Source: Corynebacterium sp. HMSC036D02 (lineage in GTDB: Bacteria; Actinomycetota; Actinomycetes; Mycobacteriales; Mycobacteriaceae). From it: a stretch of 64,000 nt of DNA. A program made the position numbers and the translations under genes. Where the stretch lies: positions 62,001 to 126,000 of the forward strand of contig NZ_KV827662.1 of the NCBI RefSeq assembly GCF_001836165.1. Reading direction: 5' to 3'. Shown piece after piece: positions 41,194 through 50,557 of the stretch (position 1 is the first letter of the stretch; each line of letters opens with the position of its first letter). Below the pieces are notes generated by a model, which was not told where the DNA came from, searched no databases, and was given only the letters and a program-made list of their open reading frames with translations.

Positions 41194-42762
41194 TTACTCC
41201 CACTCGATGGTTCCCGGCGGCTTCGACGTCACGTCGAGCACCACGCGGTTGACTTCCTTAACCTCGTTGGTGATGCGGGTGGAGATCTTCTCCAGCACGT
41301 CGTACGGCAGGCGGGTCCAGTCCGCGGTCATGGCGTCCTCGGAGGACACCGGGCGCAGGACAATCGGATGGCCATAGGTGCGGCCGTCGCCCTGGACGCC
41401 GACGGAGCGGACGTCGGCAAGCAGCACCACCGGGCACTGCCAAATCTCGCCATCCAGGCCAGCGTTGGTCAGCTCGGTACGCGCGATGAGGTCCGCCTGG
41501 CGCAGCGTCTCGAGGCGCTCCTCGGTGACCTCGCCAATAATGCGGATGCCCAGGCCCGGGCCCGGGAAAGGCTGGCGCGCCACGATTTCCTCCGGCAGGC
41601 CCAGCTCGCGGCCAACCGCGCGCACCTCATCCTTGAAGAGCAGGCGCAGCGGCTCGACGAGCTCAAACTCGACGTCGTCCGGCAGGCCGCCCACGTTGTG
41701 GTGGGACTTAATGTTCGCGGTACCGTCACCTCCACCGGACTCCACCACGTCCGGGTACAGCGTGCCCTGCACCAAGAAGGCGGCGTCCTGGCCGTCCAGC
41801 GCCTGGTCGACGGCACGCTCGAAGGAGCGGATGAACTCCGCACCGATGGCCTTACGCTTGGCCTCCGGCTCGGTCACGCCGGCCAGCTTGGAAAGGAAAG
41901 CCTCGCGCTCGTCAGCGGTGATGAGCTTGGCGCCAGTCGACGCCACGAAGTCCTTCTCCACCTGCTCACGCTCACCCGCGCGCAGCAGACCGTGGTCAAC
42001 GAAGACACAGGTCAAACGGTCACCGATAGCGCGCTGCACGAGGGCTGCGGCCACGGCGGAATCCACGCCACCGGACAGGCCACAGATAGCGCGACCTTCC
42101 TCGCCGATCTGCTCGCGCACATCGTTGATGAGCTGCTCCGCGATGTTCTCTGCGGTCCAGTTCTGCTCCAGGCCTGCTACCTCAGTCAGGAAGCGCGTGA
42201 GCACCGCCTGGCCGTGCGGCGAGTGGAGAACCTCCGGGTGGTACTGCACGCCGGCCATCTGCTTGGACAGGCACTCGAAGGCTGCCACGGGAGCGCCTTC
42301 CGACGACGCCGTCACCTCAAAGCCCTCCGGGGCTTCCGTGACCGAATCGCCGTGAGACATCCACACCTTGTGGGTGTCCTCCAGACCCTTGTGCAGCACG
42401 CCGCCGGACACGGTCATGTCCGTGCGGCCGTACTCGCGGGCACCCGTGGAGGCCACGGTGCCACCCAGGGCTTGGGTCATGGACTGGAAGCCGTAGCAGA
42501 TACCAAAGACCGGAATGCCGAGCTCGAGCAGCTCCGGCTTCAGAACAGGGGCGCCGTCCGCGTATACGGAAGACGGGCCACCGGAGAGGATCAGCGCGGC
42601 CGGGTTCTTGGCCTTGATGTCCTCCACGGAGGCAGAATTGGGGACAACCTCGGAGTAGATGTTGGCCTCACGCACGCGCCGGGCGATGAGCTGCGCGTAC
42701 TGGGCGCCAAAGTCCACCACGAGGACAGGACGCGGGGTTGTATTTGGGTTAGTCACGGTCAT
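41194..42762 (-). CDS. guaA: GMP synthase (glutamine-hydrolysing)
   Basis: A 522-residue enzyme converting XMP to GMP. The N-terminal glutaminase domain has the Cys nucleophile in GICYGFQSM and a downstream QYHPE motif. The ATP-pyrophosphatase domain has [10 protein letters not shown], and the C-terminal dimerisation domain ends with KPPGTIEWE. The ATG at 42762 is used here. TAAACT (42764-42769) lies 7 nt before an in-frame GTG at 42756, which would be a leaderless start and is a serious alternative. It follows the LysR-type gene by 24 nt. Confidence 0.97.
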   Translation of the reverse strand: MTVTNPNTTPRPVLVVDFGAQYAQLIARRVREANIYSEVVPNSASVEDIKAKNPAALILSGGPSSVYADGAPVLKPELLELGIPVFGICYGFQSMTQALGGTVASTGAREYGRTDMTVSGGVLHKGLEDTHKVWMSHGDSVTEAPEGFEVTASSEGAPVAAFECLSKQMAGVQYHPEVLHSPHGQAVLTRFLTEVAGLEQNWTAENIAEQLINDVREQIGEEGRAICGLSGGVDSAVAAALVQRAIGDRLTCVFVDHGLLRAGEREQVEKDFVASTGAKLITADEREAFLSKLAGVTEPEAKRKAIGAEFIRSFERAVDQALDGQDAAFLVQGTLYPDVVESGGGDGTANIKSHHNVGGLPDDVEFELVEPLRLLFKDEVRAVGRELGLPEEIVARQPFPGPGLGIRIIGEVTEERLETLRQADLIARTELTNAGLDGEIWQCPVVLLADVRSVGVQGDGRTYGHPIVLRPVSSEDAMTADWTRLPYDVLEKISTRITNEVKEVNRVVLDVTSKPPGTIEWE

Positions 42763-42786
42763 CAGTTTAACGCAAGAACCCACACC

Positions 42787-43689
42787 CTAGACCGCAGGGA
42801 GTGGCCCAAAATCTTTAGCGGTGGCAGCCGCCTTGCCTAGCGCCTCCCGGAACGCCCGCAAAGCGGGGTGTCCCTCGCGCCCGGCGCGCACCGCGGTGTA
42901 GAGCGTGCGGGTGGGATTACCGGGCAAGGCAACCACGCGCACGCCTTCGATTTCCTCAAGGAAAAGATCCGAGATCACCGCCACCGCGTGGCCCGTGCGC
43001 ACCAGATGCGCGTGCAGGAAGGGGTCCGGGGTTTCATAGAGCACGCTGGGGTTAAAACCATGCCGGCGGCACAGCCGGTGGACGAAGCGCCCCAATAAAA
43101 ACTCCTCCGGGTCCATGGCAAAGGGGATTTCCTCGTCATGTGCTGCAAAATCCTCCAAGCGCAGCTCGCTCCAGGGGCCGGTGAGTGGGGTGATGAGGCG
43201 TAGGGGGTCGTCGAGAAGCAGCTCCCTGTGGGTGTGCTCATCCGTGGCGGGCATGTCCGACTCATACTCTTCACCCAGGATGAGGTCCACCTCCCGGCGC
43301 GCCAGCAGCTCCATCGCGCCTTCGGCTTCGCGCTGGATGATCTGCACGCGCAGGTCTGGGTACTCCCTGGCCAGCTCCGTGAGCGCCCGCGGGACCAGCG
43401 AGGACATGATGGTTTGAAACGTCGTGACCTTAATCGTGCCGCGCACCGCGTTGGTTGGCTCGATGACCTGTGACTCGGCCTCATCCGCCAAGGCGAGCAT
43501 TCGCTCCGCCGCGTAGGAAGCAAGGATTTCTCCCTGCTCCGTCAACCGCACTCGCCGGCCGACCTTCTCATAGAGCGCCACGCCGACGTCCTTCTCGCAC
43601 TGCGCCAGCTGCTGGGAGATTGCCGAGTGCGTATAGCGCAACGATTCCGCCACCGCAGTGACGGTGCCGAGGCGGTGCAGGTCCAACAT
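42787..43689 (-). CDS. LysR-family transcriptional regulator
   Basis: A 300-residue LysR-type regulator with an N-terminal HTH (RLGTVTAVAESLRYTHSAISQQLAQCE) and a periplasmic-binding-like effector domain. It is divergent from the DMT-family exporter gene, so it probably controls export of an amino acid or related metabolite. Two tandem inverted repeats lie in the intergenic region. The same LysR/permease pair precedes guaA in C. glutamicum as I recall. Confidence 0.88.
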   Translation of the reverse strand: MLDLHRLGTVTAVAESLRYTHSAISQQLAQCEKDVGVALYEKVGRRVRLTEQGEILASYAAERMLALADEAESQVIEPTNAVRGTIKVTTFQTIMSSLVPRALTELAREYPDLRVQIIQREAEGAMELLARREVDLILGEEYESDMPATDEHTHRELLLDDPLRLITPLTGPWSELRLEDFAAHDEEIPFAMDPEEFLLGRFVHRLCRRHGFNPSVLYETPDPFLHAHLVRTGHAVAVISDLFLEEIEGVRVVALPGNPTRTLYTAVRAGREGHPALRAFREALGKAAATAKDFGPLPAV

Positions 43690-43700
43690 GACAGAATCTC

Positions 43701-43740
43701 TAACAGGTACGTGTTAAAAACTGTAGATAGACTAACAGTT
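43701..43740. promoter_or_regulatory. Two inverted repeats, candidate LysR operator
   Basis: TAACA/TGTTA (43701-43705 and 43712-43716) has LysR-like T-N11-A geometry. AACTGT/ACAGTT (43719-43724 and 43735-43740) is a perfect 6-bp pair flanking TAGACT (43728-43733), the likely -10 of the exporter gene. Confidence 0.5.
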
Positions 43741-43763
43741 CTTCCCACCCCACAATGGACTGC

Positions 43764-44743
43764 ATGACCAATCCGTTTGCAGTTTTGTGCGTCATCGGCT
43801 CGTGCATTTCACTCCAGCTCGGCGCGAGCCTCGCCATTCAGCTTTCCCCATTGGCGGCCCGTGGGGCACCGCCTCGCTGCGTCTGCTTTTCGCCGCCGTG
43901 ATTCTGCTCGCCATTGCGCGACCGCGCGTGCACACATGGAGCCGCGAAAAATGGATCTCTGCCACCATGTTCGGCCTCACTCTGGGCCTGATGAATGGTT
44001 TCTTCTATTCCGGCATCGAGCTGGTTGCGCTGGGGCCTGCCGTGACCATCGAGTTCCTCGGCCCGCTGCTGCTGGCGGCGTGTCTCTCCCGCTCGCTTCG
44101 CGACGCCACCTGCGTCGCCCTCGCCCTAACCGGCATGGGCCTGATGGGCCTGGATTCCTTCAACGGAGACCCCCTCGACCTGCGAGGTGTGTTCTTCTTG
44201 TTATGCGCCGGCGCGATGTGGGCTGCTTATATCTTGGCCAGCAAGAAGGCCGGGGCGCTCTTTAGCGGTGCAGACGGCTTGGCTATGGCTTTCCTCATCG
44301 GCGGCCTCGTGCTCCTGCCAGTGGGTGGGCGCGGAGCGGTGGCGTTGGCCAGCGACCCCACCCTATTGCTGTTTGCCCTGGGCACGGGCGTGCTGGCCTC
44401 GCTCATTCCCTACTCGTTGGAATTCCTTGCGCTGCGCAGGCTCGCCCCCAACGTCTTTTCCATCTTGATCGCCCTGGAACCCGTCTTCGCCGCACTCTTT
44501 GGCTGGATCCTGCTCTCCCAGAACGTGTCCCAGCTCAAACTGGCGGCTATCGGGCTGGTGGTGGTGGCCTCAGTACTACAAACCATGGCGCCGGCGCGAG
44601 GGCGCGTGGTTTTCCGCAAGGTGGCACTGCGCCCACGCCGTCTGAAGAAGCCCCGGCTGCCGTGGCGCCCGAAACCACGCGCCAGCGACTCGGACGCTAC
44701 GGCCACCGAGGCCAGCGCCACGGCCACTGGAGCAATGACATAA
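43764..44743 (+). pseudogene. RhtA-like DMT/EamA exporter, broken by a one-base deletion
   Basis: ATG 43764 (or 43755) reads MTNPFAVLCVIGSCISLQLG then ASLAIQL, a normal EamA-exporter start, but the frame meets a TGA near 43898. The second frame resumes exactly at FPIGGPWGTASLRLL and continues to 44743 with nine further helices and two EamA repeats (GPAVTIEFLGPLLLAA; LAPNVFSILIALEPVFAALFG). Adding one T in GCTTTCCCC (43841-43849) restores CTT-TTC-CCC and a 326-residue protein. It may be a real inactivating mutation or a base-calling error. The C-terminal tail is basic, then Ala/Thr-rich. Homologues export threonine/homoserine-type metabolites. Confidence 0.8.
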
Positions 44744-44790
44744 GCTCCGCCCCGGGCTTCGTTGAGCGGAGCAGCGTTACAACGGGCGAG

Positions 44791-45987
44791 TTAGCGGACG
44801 GCCAGGCCTACCTTCTGGAAGGACTTCAGGTCCGTGTAGCCGCACTTGGCCATGGCACGCTTGAGCCCACCGACCAGGTTGAGCTCACCCAGCGGCTCAT
44901 TGGACGGGCCATGGAGCACGACCTCCAAGGAAGGCGCACCCGCTGAGGCATCCTCGGCGGCGCCAGAAGTTGCGTTGCCAGACGCATCAGCACCAGAAGC
45001 ATCGGCGCCAAAAGTGCCGGTGCCCAAGAGGGCATCGGCCACGCCAACCGGCTCGATGATGCCGCGCGGGAAACGCGGGTGGCCGGCCGTGGACGGCCAG
45101 TACCAGCCCTTGCCGCCGGCTTCTGCCGCGCGGGCCAGGACCGGGCCCAGAACAACACCATCGGCGCCACAGGCAATGGCCTTGGCGATGTCTGCAGACG
45201 TGAAGATGTCGCCGTCGGCAAGCACGTGCACGTAGCGGCCGCCAGTCTCATCCAGGTAATCGCGGCGTGCGGCTGCAACATCCGCAATGGTCGTCGCCAT
45301 GGGGATATCAATGCCCACGGTCTCCGGGTTGGTGTTCACGCCGGAGCCAACGATGATGCCAGCCGCGCCCGCGCGCATGAGGTGCAGCGCCGTGGTGTAA
45401 TCCGCCACGCCGCCGGCAATCACCGGGGTATCCAGCGAGCCGATGAACTCCTTCAAGTTGAGCGGCTCGCCGCCAGTCTGCACGTGCTCGGCGGAAATCA
45501 GGGTGCCGTGGATGAACAGCAACTCCGCGCCGGCCTTAATAACCACGGGCGCCAGCTCGCGGGCACGCTGCGGGGAGACGCGCACGGCCACGGTCACGCC
45601 GGAATCGCGGACCTGCGCGATGCGCTCGGCCAGCAGTTCCTCGTTCAGGGGTGCTGCGTGCAGATCCTGCAGCGTCGACAAGTCACCGAAGTTCTCCGTC
45701 ACACGGGCAATCGCACCCTCCAAGTCCTCGTGGCGGCCCCACAGGCCTTCCGCGTTGATAACGCCGAGGCCGCCCTGCTTGCCCATCTCAATGACAAACT
45801 CAGGCGTAGCCAGCGCATCAGTCGGAGCGGAGACGAACGGGACCTCAAAGGTGTACGCATCGATGTGCCACGAGGTGTCCACGTCCTTGGAGGAACGGGT
45901 GCGGCGAGTCGGCACCAGGAAAATCTGGTTCAGGTCATAGGTGCGGCGGGCCTCGCGGCCGACGCCGATTTCTACGTAATCGCGCAT
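44791..45987 (-). CDS. guaB3: GuaB3-family IMP dehydrogenase-related protein
   Basis: A 398-residue TIM-barrel protein of the GuaB3 family beginning VEIGVGREARRTYDLNQ and ending LKSFQKVGLAVR. The phosphate loop GAAGIIVGSGVNTNPE lacks the Cys of GSICTTR that forms the covalent intermediate in true IMP dehydrogenase, and there are no CBS domains. Its reaction is therefore uncertain. An insertion of about 28 residues (about 327-355) of Gly-Ala-Asp-Ala-Ser repeats interrupts the region before VLHGPSN. It follows guaB by 9 nt in an operon. Confidence 0.93.
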   Translation of the reverse strand: MRDYVEIGVGREARRTYDLNQIFLVPTRRTRSSKDVDTSWHIDAYTFEVPFVSAPTDALATPEFVIEMGKQGGLGVINAEGLWGRHEDLEGAIARVTENFGDLSTLQDLHAAPLNEELLAERIAQVRDSGVTVAVRVSPQRARELAPVVIKAGAELLFIHGTLISAEHVQTGGEPLNLKEFIGSLDTPVIAGGVADYTTALHLMRAGAAGIIVGSGVNTNPETVGIDIPMATTIADVAAARRDYLDETGGRYVHVLADGDIFTSADIAKAIACGADGVVLGPVLARAAEAGGKGWYWPSTAGHPRFPRGIIEPVGVADALLGTGTFGADASGADASGNATSGAAEDASAGAPSLEVVLHGPSNEPLGELNLVGGLKRAMAKCGYTDLKSFQKVGLAVR

Positions 45988-45996
45988 GATTAGTCC

Positions 45997-47526
<1,530 letters not shown>

Positions 47527-47624
47527 CTAAACTGACCAGATAATTGTATGCGGTAGCCCTCACTGTAGTGCGTGGACGCCCCGTAGTGGTAGCCGTGGGT
47601 ATAGAAAAAAGTCTCTTTAGGGAA

Positions 47625-47653
47625 TTGCCTTGCGCGCACGGAGTCAATAGGCT
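47625..47653 (+). promoter_or_regulatory. Leaderless promoter of DUF5319 gene
   Basis: TTGCCT (47625-47630), 17 nt, then TAGGCT (47648-47653), 7 nt before GTG 47661. This geometry matches the first HNH gene and fixes the GTG as start. Confidence 0.65.
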
Positions 47654-47660
47654 CGCAGAC

Positions 47661-48035
47661 GTGAACTTTTTCGCCAACATGCCCCGCGATCCTTTCGCGG
47701 ACGACCCGAACGACCCAGCTTCCTTCCTCGAGGAGGATGAGCACGTCGAGCCGCTGTCTGAGGAGGACCGTCTCGCCGTCATTCATGATCTGGCCATGGT
47801 CCAAGAGTTTGCGCGTGTTTTGAGCCCGCGCGGCATCGACGGCATCTTCTTTTTCTGCGAGGACTGCGAGGAAAACCACTTCTACGAGTGGGACATTATG
47901 GCCTCTAACATGCAGGCCACGCTGGCGGGCCAGCTCGCCCCCGTGCACGAGCCGGGCGCCGAGCCGGATCCGATGCGCTATGTTCCGTGGGATTATGCAG
48001 TGGGTTACCTCGACGGTATGGATTCGCGCTACTAG
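47661..48035 (+). CDS. DUF5319 family protein
   Basis: A 124-residue acidic cytoplasmic protein (DPFADDPNDPASFLEEDEHVEPLSEEDR) with a conserved FFCEDCEENHFYEWDIM region containing a CxxC pair that may bind zinc. It ends with a VPWDYAVGYLDGMDSRY signature. It belongs to the DUF5319 family that sits between guaB and sigD in actinobacteria. The function is unknown. The long upstream frame is excluded by the leaderless promoter. Confidence 0.85.
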   Translation: MNFFANMPRDPFADDPNDPASFLEEDEHVEPLSEEDRLAVIHDLAMVQEFARVLSPRGIDGIFFFCEDCEENHFYEWDIMASNMQATLAGQLAPVHEPGAEPDPMRYVPWDYAVGYLDGMDSRY

Positions 48036-48072
48036 CGCGGTTGCGCGGTAAAACTACCGCGCGTTAAACAAA

Positions 48073-48113
48073 AAGAACCTCTTTCCTCCTGCTGTGGGAG
48101 GGAAGAGGTTCTT
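48073..48113. terminator. Bidirectional intrinsic terminator
   Basis: A 17-bp stem starting AAGAACCTCTT (48073 onward) and ending AAGAGGTTCTT (48113), with one G·T pair, surrounds TGCTGTG. On the minus strand a T-rich run follows; on the plus strand GGTTTTATT follows 4 nt later. It serves the convergent DUF5319 and rsdA genes. Confidence 0.85.
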
Positions 48114-48120
48114 CGTGGTT

Positions 48121-48951
48121 TTATTGCTGGAACTGCGGCGGCGGGAGCTGGCCGCTATCCCCAGCGCCATCCGAGTTGTCATTCTGCGGCGGCGTTGCCT
48201 GCTCTCCACCACCCGGCTGACTCGGCTCCGGCTGGCCCTGCGTCGGCGGCTCCAGTGGATTGCCTGCCGATACCGTGCGGGTCACCACGACGGTAGAGAC
48301 CGCAGTCTCGGTCTGCGTGACGGTCTCCGGCTCCGGCGGCTTCTGCTCCTCTACAGGGGCGGGCTTCTCCACCGTCTGCGTCTGCGTCACCGTAGTGCGG
48401 GGCTGCTGCTTCGCCGCACTCGGGGACTCCGCCTCGCGTTCCCGCTTGGCCTGATCCACCATCTTCCGGGCTTCTTCAAGCAGCTGACGGGTGCCGTCCA
48501 TGTCGCCCTCGGCGGAACGCCTCTCCATTTCATCGAGTGTTCCGGCAAGCTCGACCACAGACACATCGTAATCATCCGCGCCGAAGAGTGACTGGTTCAC
48601 GCCATACAGCGGGGAACCCGGTCCGGCGTTGACCACCACAGCTCCGGTACCTGCGATGAGCAGCGTAGCTGCGGCCGCTCCAATGAGGCCGTGCATGAAT
48701 GGCTTGCTCCGACGGCGACGTGCCGCGCCGAGGGAAATAACCTCCGGCTCCTCCTCCGCGCCTTCGATGAGAGGGGCTGGGGGCATCTGCTTTTCGACGT
48801 CCCCGCGCAGCTCCAGCAGAAGACCCGCCAACTCATCACCGCCATCGGAGGGATCCGTTCCTTCGGAGAGAGTGGTGAGGAATGCATCATCATCGACCAA
48901 AGGCTGCAGCTGCTCAGCGACACCCTGCTGAGGCTCGTCCTTCTTTGCCAT
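48121..48951 (-). CDS. rsdA: Anti-sigma-D factor, RsdA-like
   Basis: A 276-residue single-pass membrane protein: N-terminal anti-sigma region (VDDDAFLTTLSEGTDP, LAGLLLELRGDVE), one helix (about 87-107), then an extracellular Glu/Lys-rich coiled region (LDEMERRSAEGDMDGTRQLL) and a long Pro/Thr/Gln-rich tail. The N-terminus matches RsdA, which sequesters SigD. AAGGGAGG precedes the ATG. It lies 118 nt downstream of sigD, with repeats and a palindrome between them. Confidence 0.9.
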   Translation of the reverse strand: MAKKDEPQQGVAEQLQPLVDDDAFLTTLSEGTDPSDGGDELAGLLLELRGDVEKQMPPAPLIEGAEEEPEVISLGAARRRRSKPFMHGLIGAAAATLLIAGTGAVVVNAGPGSPLYGVNQSLFGADDYDVSVVELAGTLDEMERRSAEGDMDGTRQLLEEARKMVDQAKREREAESPSAAKQQPRTTVTQTQTVEKPAPVEEQKPPEPETVTQTETAVSTVVVTRTVSAGNPLEPPTQGQPEPSQPGGGEQATPPQNDNSDGAGDSGQLPPPQFQQ

Positions 48952-49014
48952 GATGACCTCCCTTCCTTATTAGAGAATTATTAGTTTGTCGGTGCCAAGT
49001 GCCGATGGCTCACT

Positions 49015-49031
49015 GCTAGCTCTGAGCTAGC
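49015..49031. repeat. 17-bp palindrome between sigD and rsdA
   Basis: GCTAGCTC-T-GAGCTAGC is a perfect 8-bp inverted repeat around one base. It could be an operator or the stem of a short transcript; the sequence does not decide. Confidence 0.5.
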
Positions 49032-49038
49032 CCAATTA

Positions 49039-49077
49039 CTGGTTCACTCTGCTGGTTCACATTGTTGGTTCACTGCG
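49039..49077. repeat. Three tandem 13-bp repeats at the sigD 3' end
   Basis: CTGGTTCACTCTG, CTGGTTCACATTG and TTGGTTCACTGCG are consecutive. The last copy contains the sigD stop codon (TCA complement at 49070-49072), so the array lies at the gene end. Confidence 0.7.
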
Positions 49078-49687
49078 TCTCGTGCGAATCGAGGGATTTG
49101 CGCAATTGCGCGAGTGCACGATGCTGCGCCACGCGGACTGCGCCAGGGGTGGACTCCACAATTTCCGCGGTCTCCTCTGCCGACAGCCCCACGAACACAC
49201 GCAAGATGATAATGTCCCGGGCCTTGTCACTTAACGTATCGAGCATGGCCCGCACTCTGTTACTACCGTCCACGGCAAGGGCGGATTCTTCGGGGGTAGC
49301 GTCCTGAGCAGCATCCTCCGGAAGGTCTTCCGTGGGGTGAGTGTGGTCGCGGCTCAGGGCGCGGTGGGCATCGGTCACCTTGTGAGCAGCAATGCCATAG
49401 ACGTAGGCCATAAACGGGCGGCCCTTATCTTTGTACGTGCCAATAGACGTCGCCACCGCCAAACAGATCTCCTGCGCCACGTCCTCCGCCGTGGGCTGGC
49501 GGTGGCCGCCGATGCGCGCGCGGCAATAGCGCAGGACCTGCGGGTGAATGATCCGCATGATGCGCTGGAGGGCGCGGCGGCTACCGTCGACGGCCAGCGG
49601 AACGAGGTCCGCTAATTCCTTATCGCTGTCGCGCTTCGCCACCGTTGAGGAGCCGCTCGCGTCTGTAGCCTGAGTAGCCACTGCCAT
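49070..49687 (-). CDS. sigD: ECF RNA polymerase sigma factor SigD
   Basis: A 205-residue ECF sigma factor with region 2 (LQRIMRIIHPQVLRYCRARI, AEDVAQEICLAVATSIGTY) and region 4 (VGLSAEETAEIVESTPGAVRVAQHRAL). Its place between rsdA and whcB identifies SigD, which controls mycomembrane and cell-envelope genes in C. glutamicum. AAGGA lies too close to the ATG at 49687 but 6 nt before an in-frame GTG at 49681, which may be the actual start. Confidence 0.93.
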   Translation of the reverse strand: MAVATQATDASGSSTVAKRDSDKELADLVPLAVDGSRRALQRIMRIIHPQVLRYCRARIGGHRQPTAEDVAQEICLAVATSIGTYKDKGRPFMAYVYGIAAHKVTDAHRALSRDHTHPTEDLPEDAAQDATPEESALAVDGSNRVRAMLDTLSDKARDIIILRVFVGLSAEETAEIVESTPGAVRVAQHRALAQLRKSLDSHETQ

Positions 49688-50035
49688 CCTTGCCGTTCTG
49701 CTTTTGCTCTTCTGCTTAATGCATTACTTCATATTCTGTATGAACATCATGGCATAACCTTTTGACGAAACCCCAAAACGACGGGTCTCATCCCCAGCTT
49801 TGACCCCACTAGAAAAAGTTCATACACCGTTCATCTTAGCCTTAAGCGCAGGTCACAGGGGCTCCAGTTGAGGAGTTTCAGCCAGTTATACCTGCATGTC
49901 AGCATTGCGTAACGCGCTGTTTACCCAAGGGGGACACACTTCAATCTCGTCTCACTTCGCCTCGGCGTTCACGGGGGCGTGCCCGCAACGCGCCCCGCGC
50001 CTGGGCACTCTATCTTTGGCAAAGGAGAATCGAAC
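49688..50035. other. 348-nt regulatory interval between sigD and whcB
   Basis: No gene is seen. It is the divergent promoter region of sigD and whcB. It holds ATGAAC at about 49740 and two GTTCAT direct copies near 49818-49834, and a GCGTAACGC palindrome at about 49908. I cannot assign promoters with confidence; TATCTT near 50011 is a possible whcB -10. Confidence 0.5.
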
Positions 50036-50335
50036 GTGTCTCAGTCCTTCCTGCTCCCCGGGCCGAATACGGACTTTTGGGATTGGCAGCTTCATGGCGC
50101 ATGCCGTGGAGAAAACTCTGACGTGTTCTATCACCCGGACGGCGAGCGCGGACGCGCCCGCGCCCAGCGCGAGAACCGCGCCAAGGCTATTTGCAGCACC
50201 TGCCCGGTCATCGAGATGTGCCGCGAACACGCTCTCGCCTCCGGCGAGCCCTACGGCGTGTGGGGCGGCATGAGCGAGTCGGAGCGCGTCGTCGCCCTGC
50301 GTTCTCGTCGCACCCACGCGGCCGTCGGCGCCTAG
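50036..50335 (+). CDS. whcB: WhiB-family Fe-S regulator, WhcB-like
   Basis: A 99-residue WhiB protein. The four cluster ligands are Cys23, Cys53, Cys56 and Cys62 (the last three as CSTCPVIEMC), and the GVWGG turn is at 74-78, followed by a basic tail (RSRRTH) for DNA contact. The position upstream of sigD corresponds to whcB of C. glutamicum and whiB3 of mycobacteria. The GTG at 50036 is chosen, with AAAGGAG about 9 nt upstream. Confidence 0.92.
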   Translation: MSQSFLLPGPNTDFWDWQLHGACRGENSDVFYHPDGERGRARAQRENRAKAICSTCPVIEMCREHALASGEPYGVWGGMSESERVVALRSRRTHAAVGA

Positions 50336-50557
50336 TCCGCTTCTGCCAGCTCCCAGCCTTGGGGTCGGACGGCAAACCACCACCTCTATTGGCTGGACGC
50401 GACAAGGCTGCTCTCCCCACTGGATGAGCCCGCCGTGGGCCGTCGCGCAGCGGGCCTTTTGCGAAGTTTCTTTAAGTAGCATCACGCCCCTCCCCCACCT
50501 GCACTGATATCCAACAGCCAGCACGGGCAAGGGGCAGCGGGTGAAAGACGTCAGTTT

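Noticed and set aside
49908..49916. GCGTAACGC as a SigD promoter element for whcB
   Set aside because: The GTAAC part fits a -35, but I find no suitable CGAT at the expected distance.
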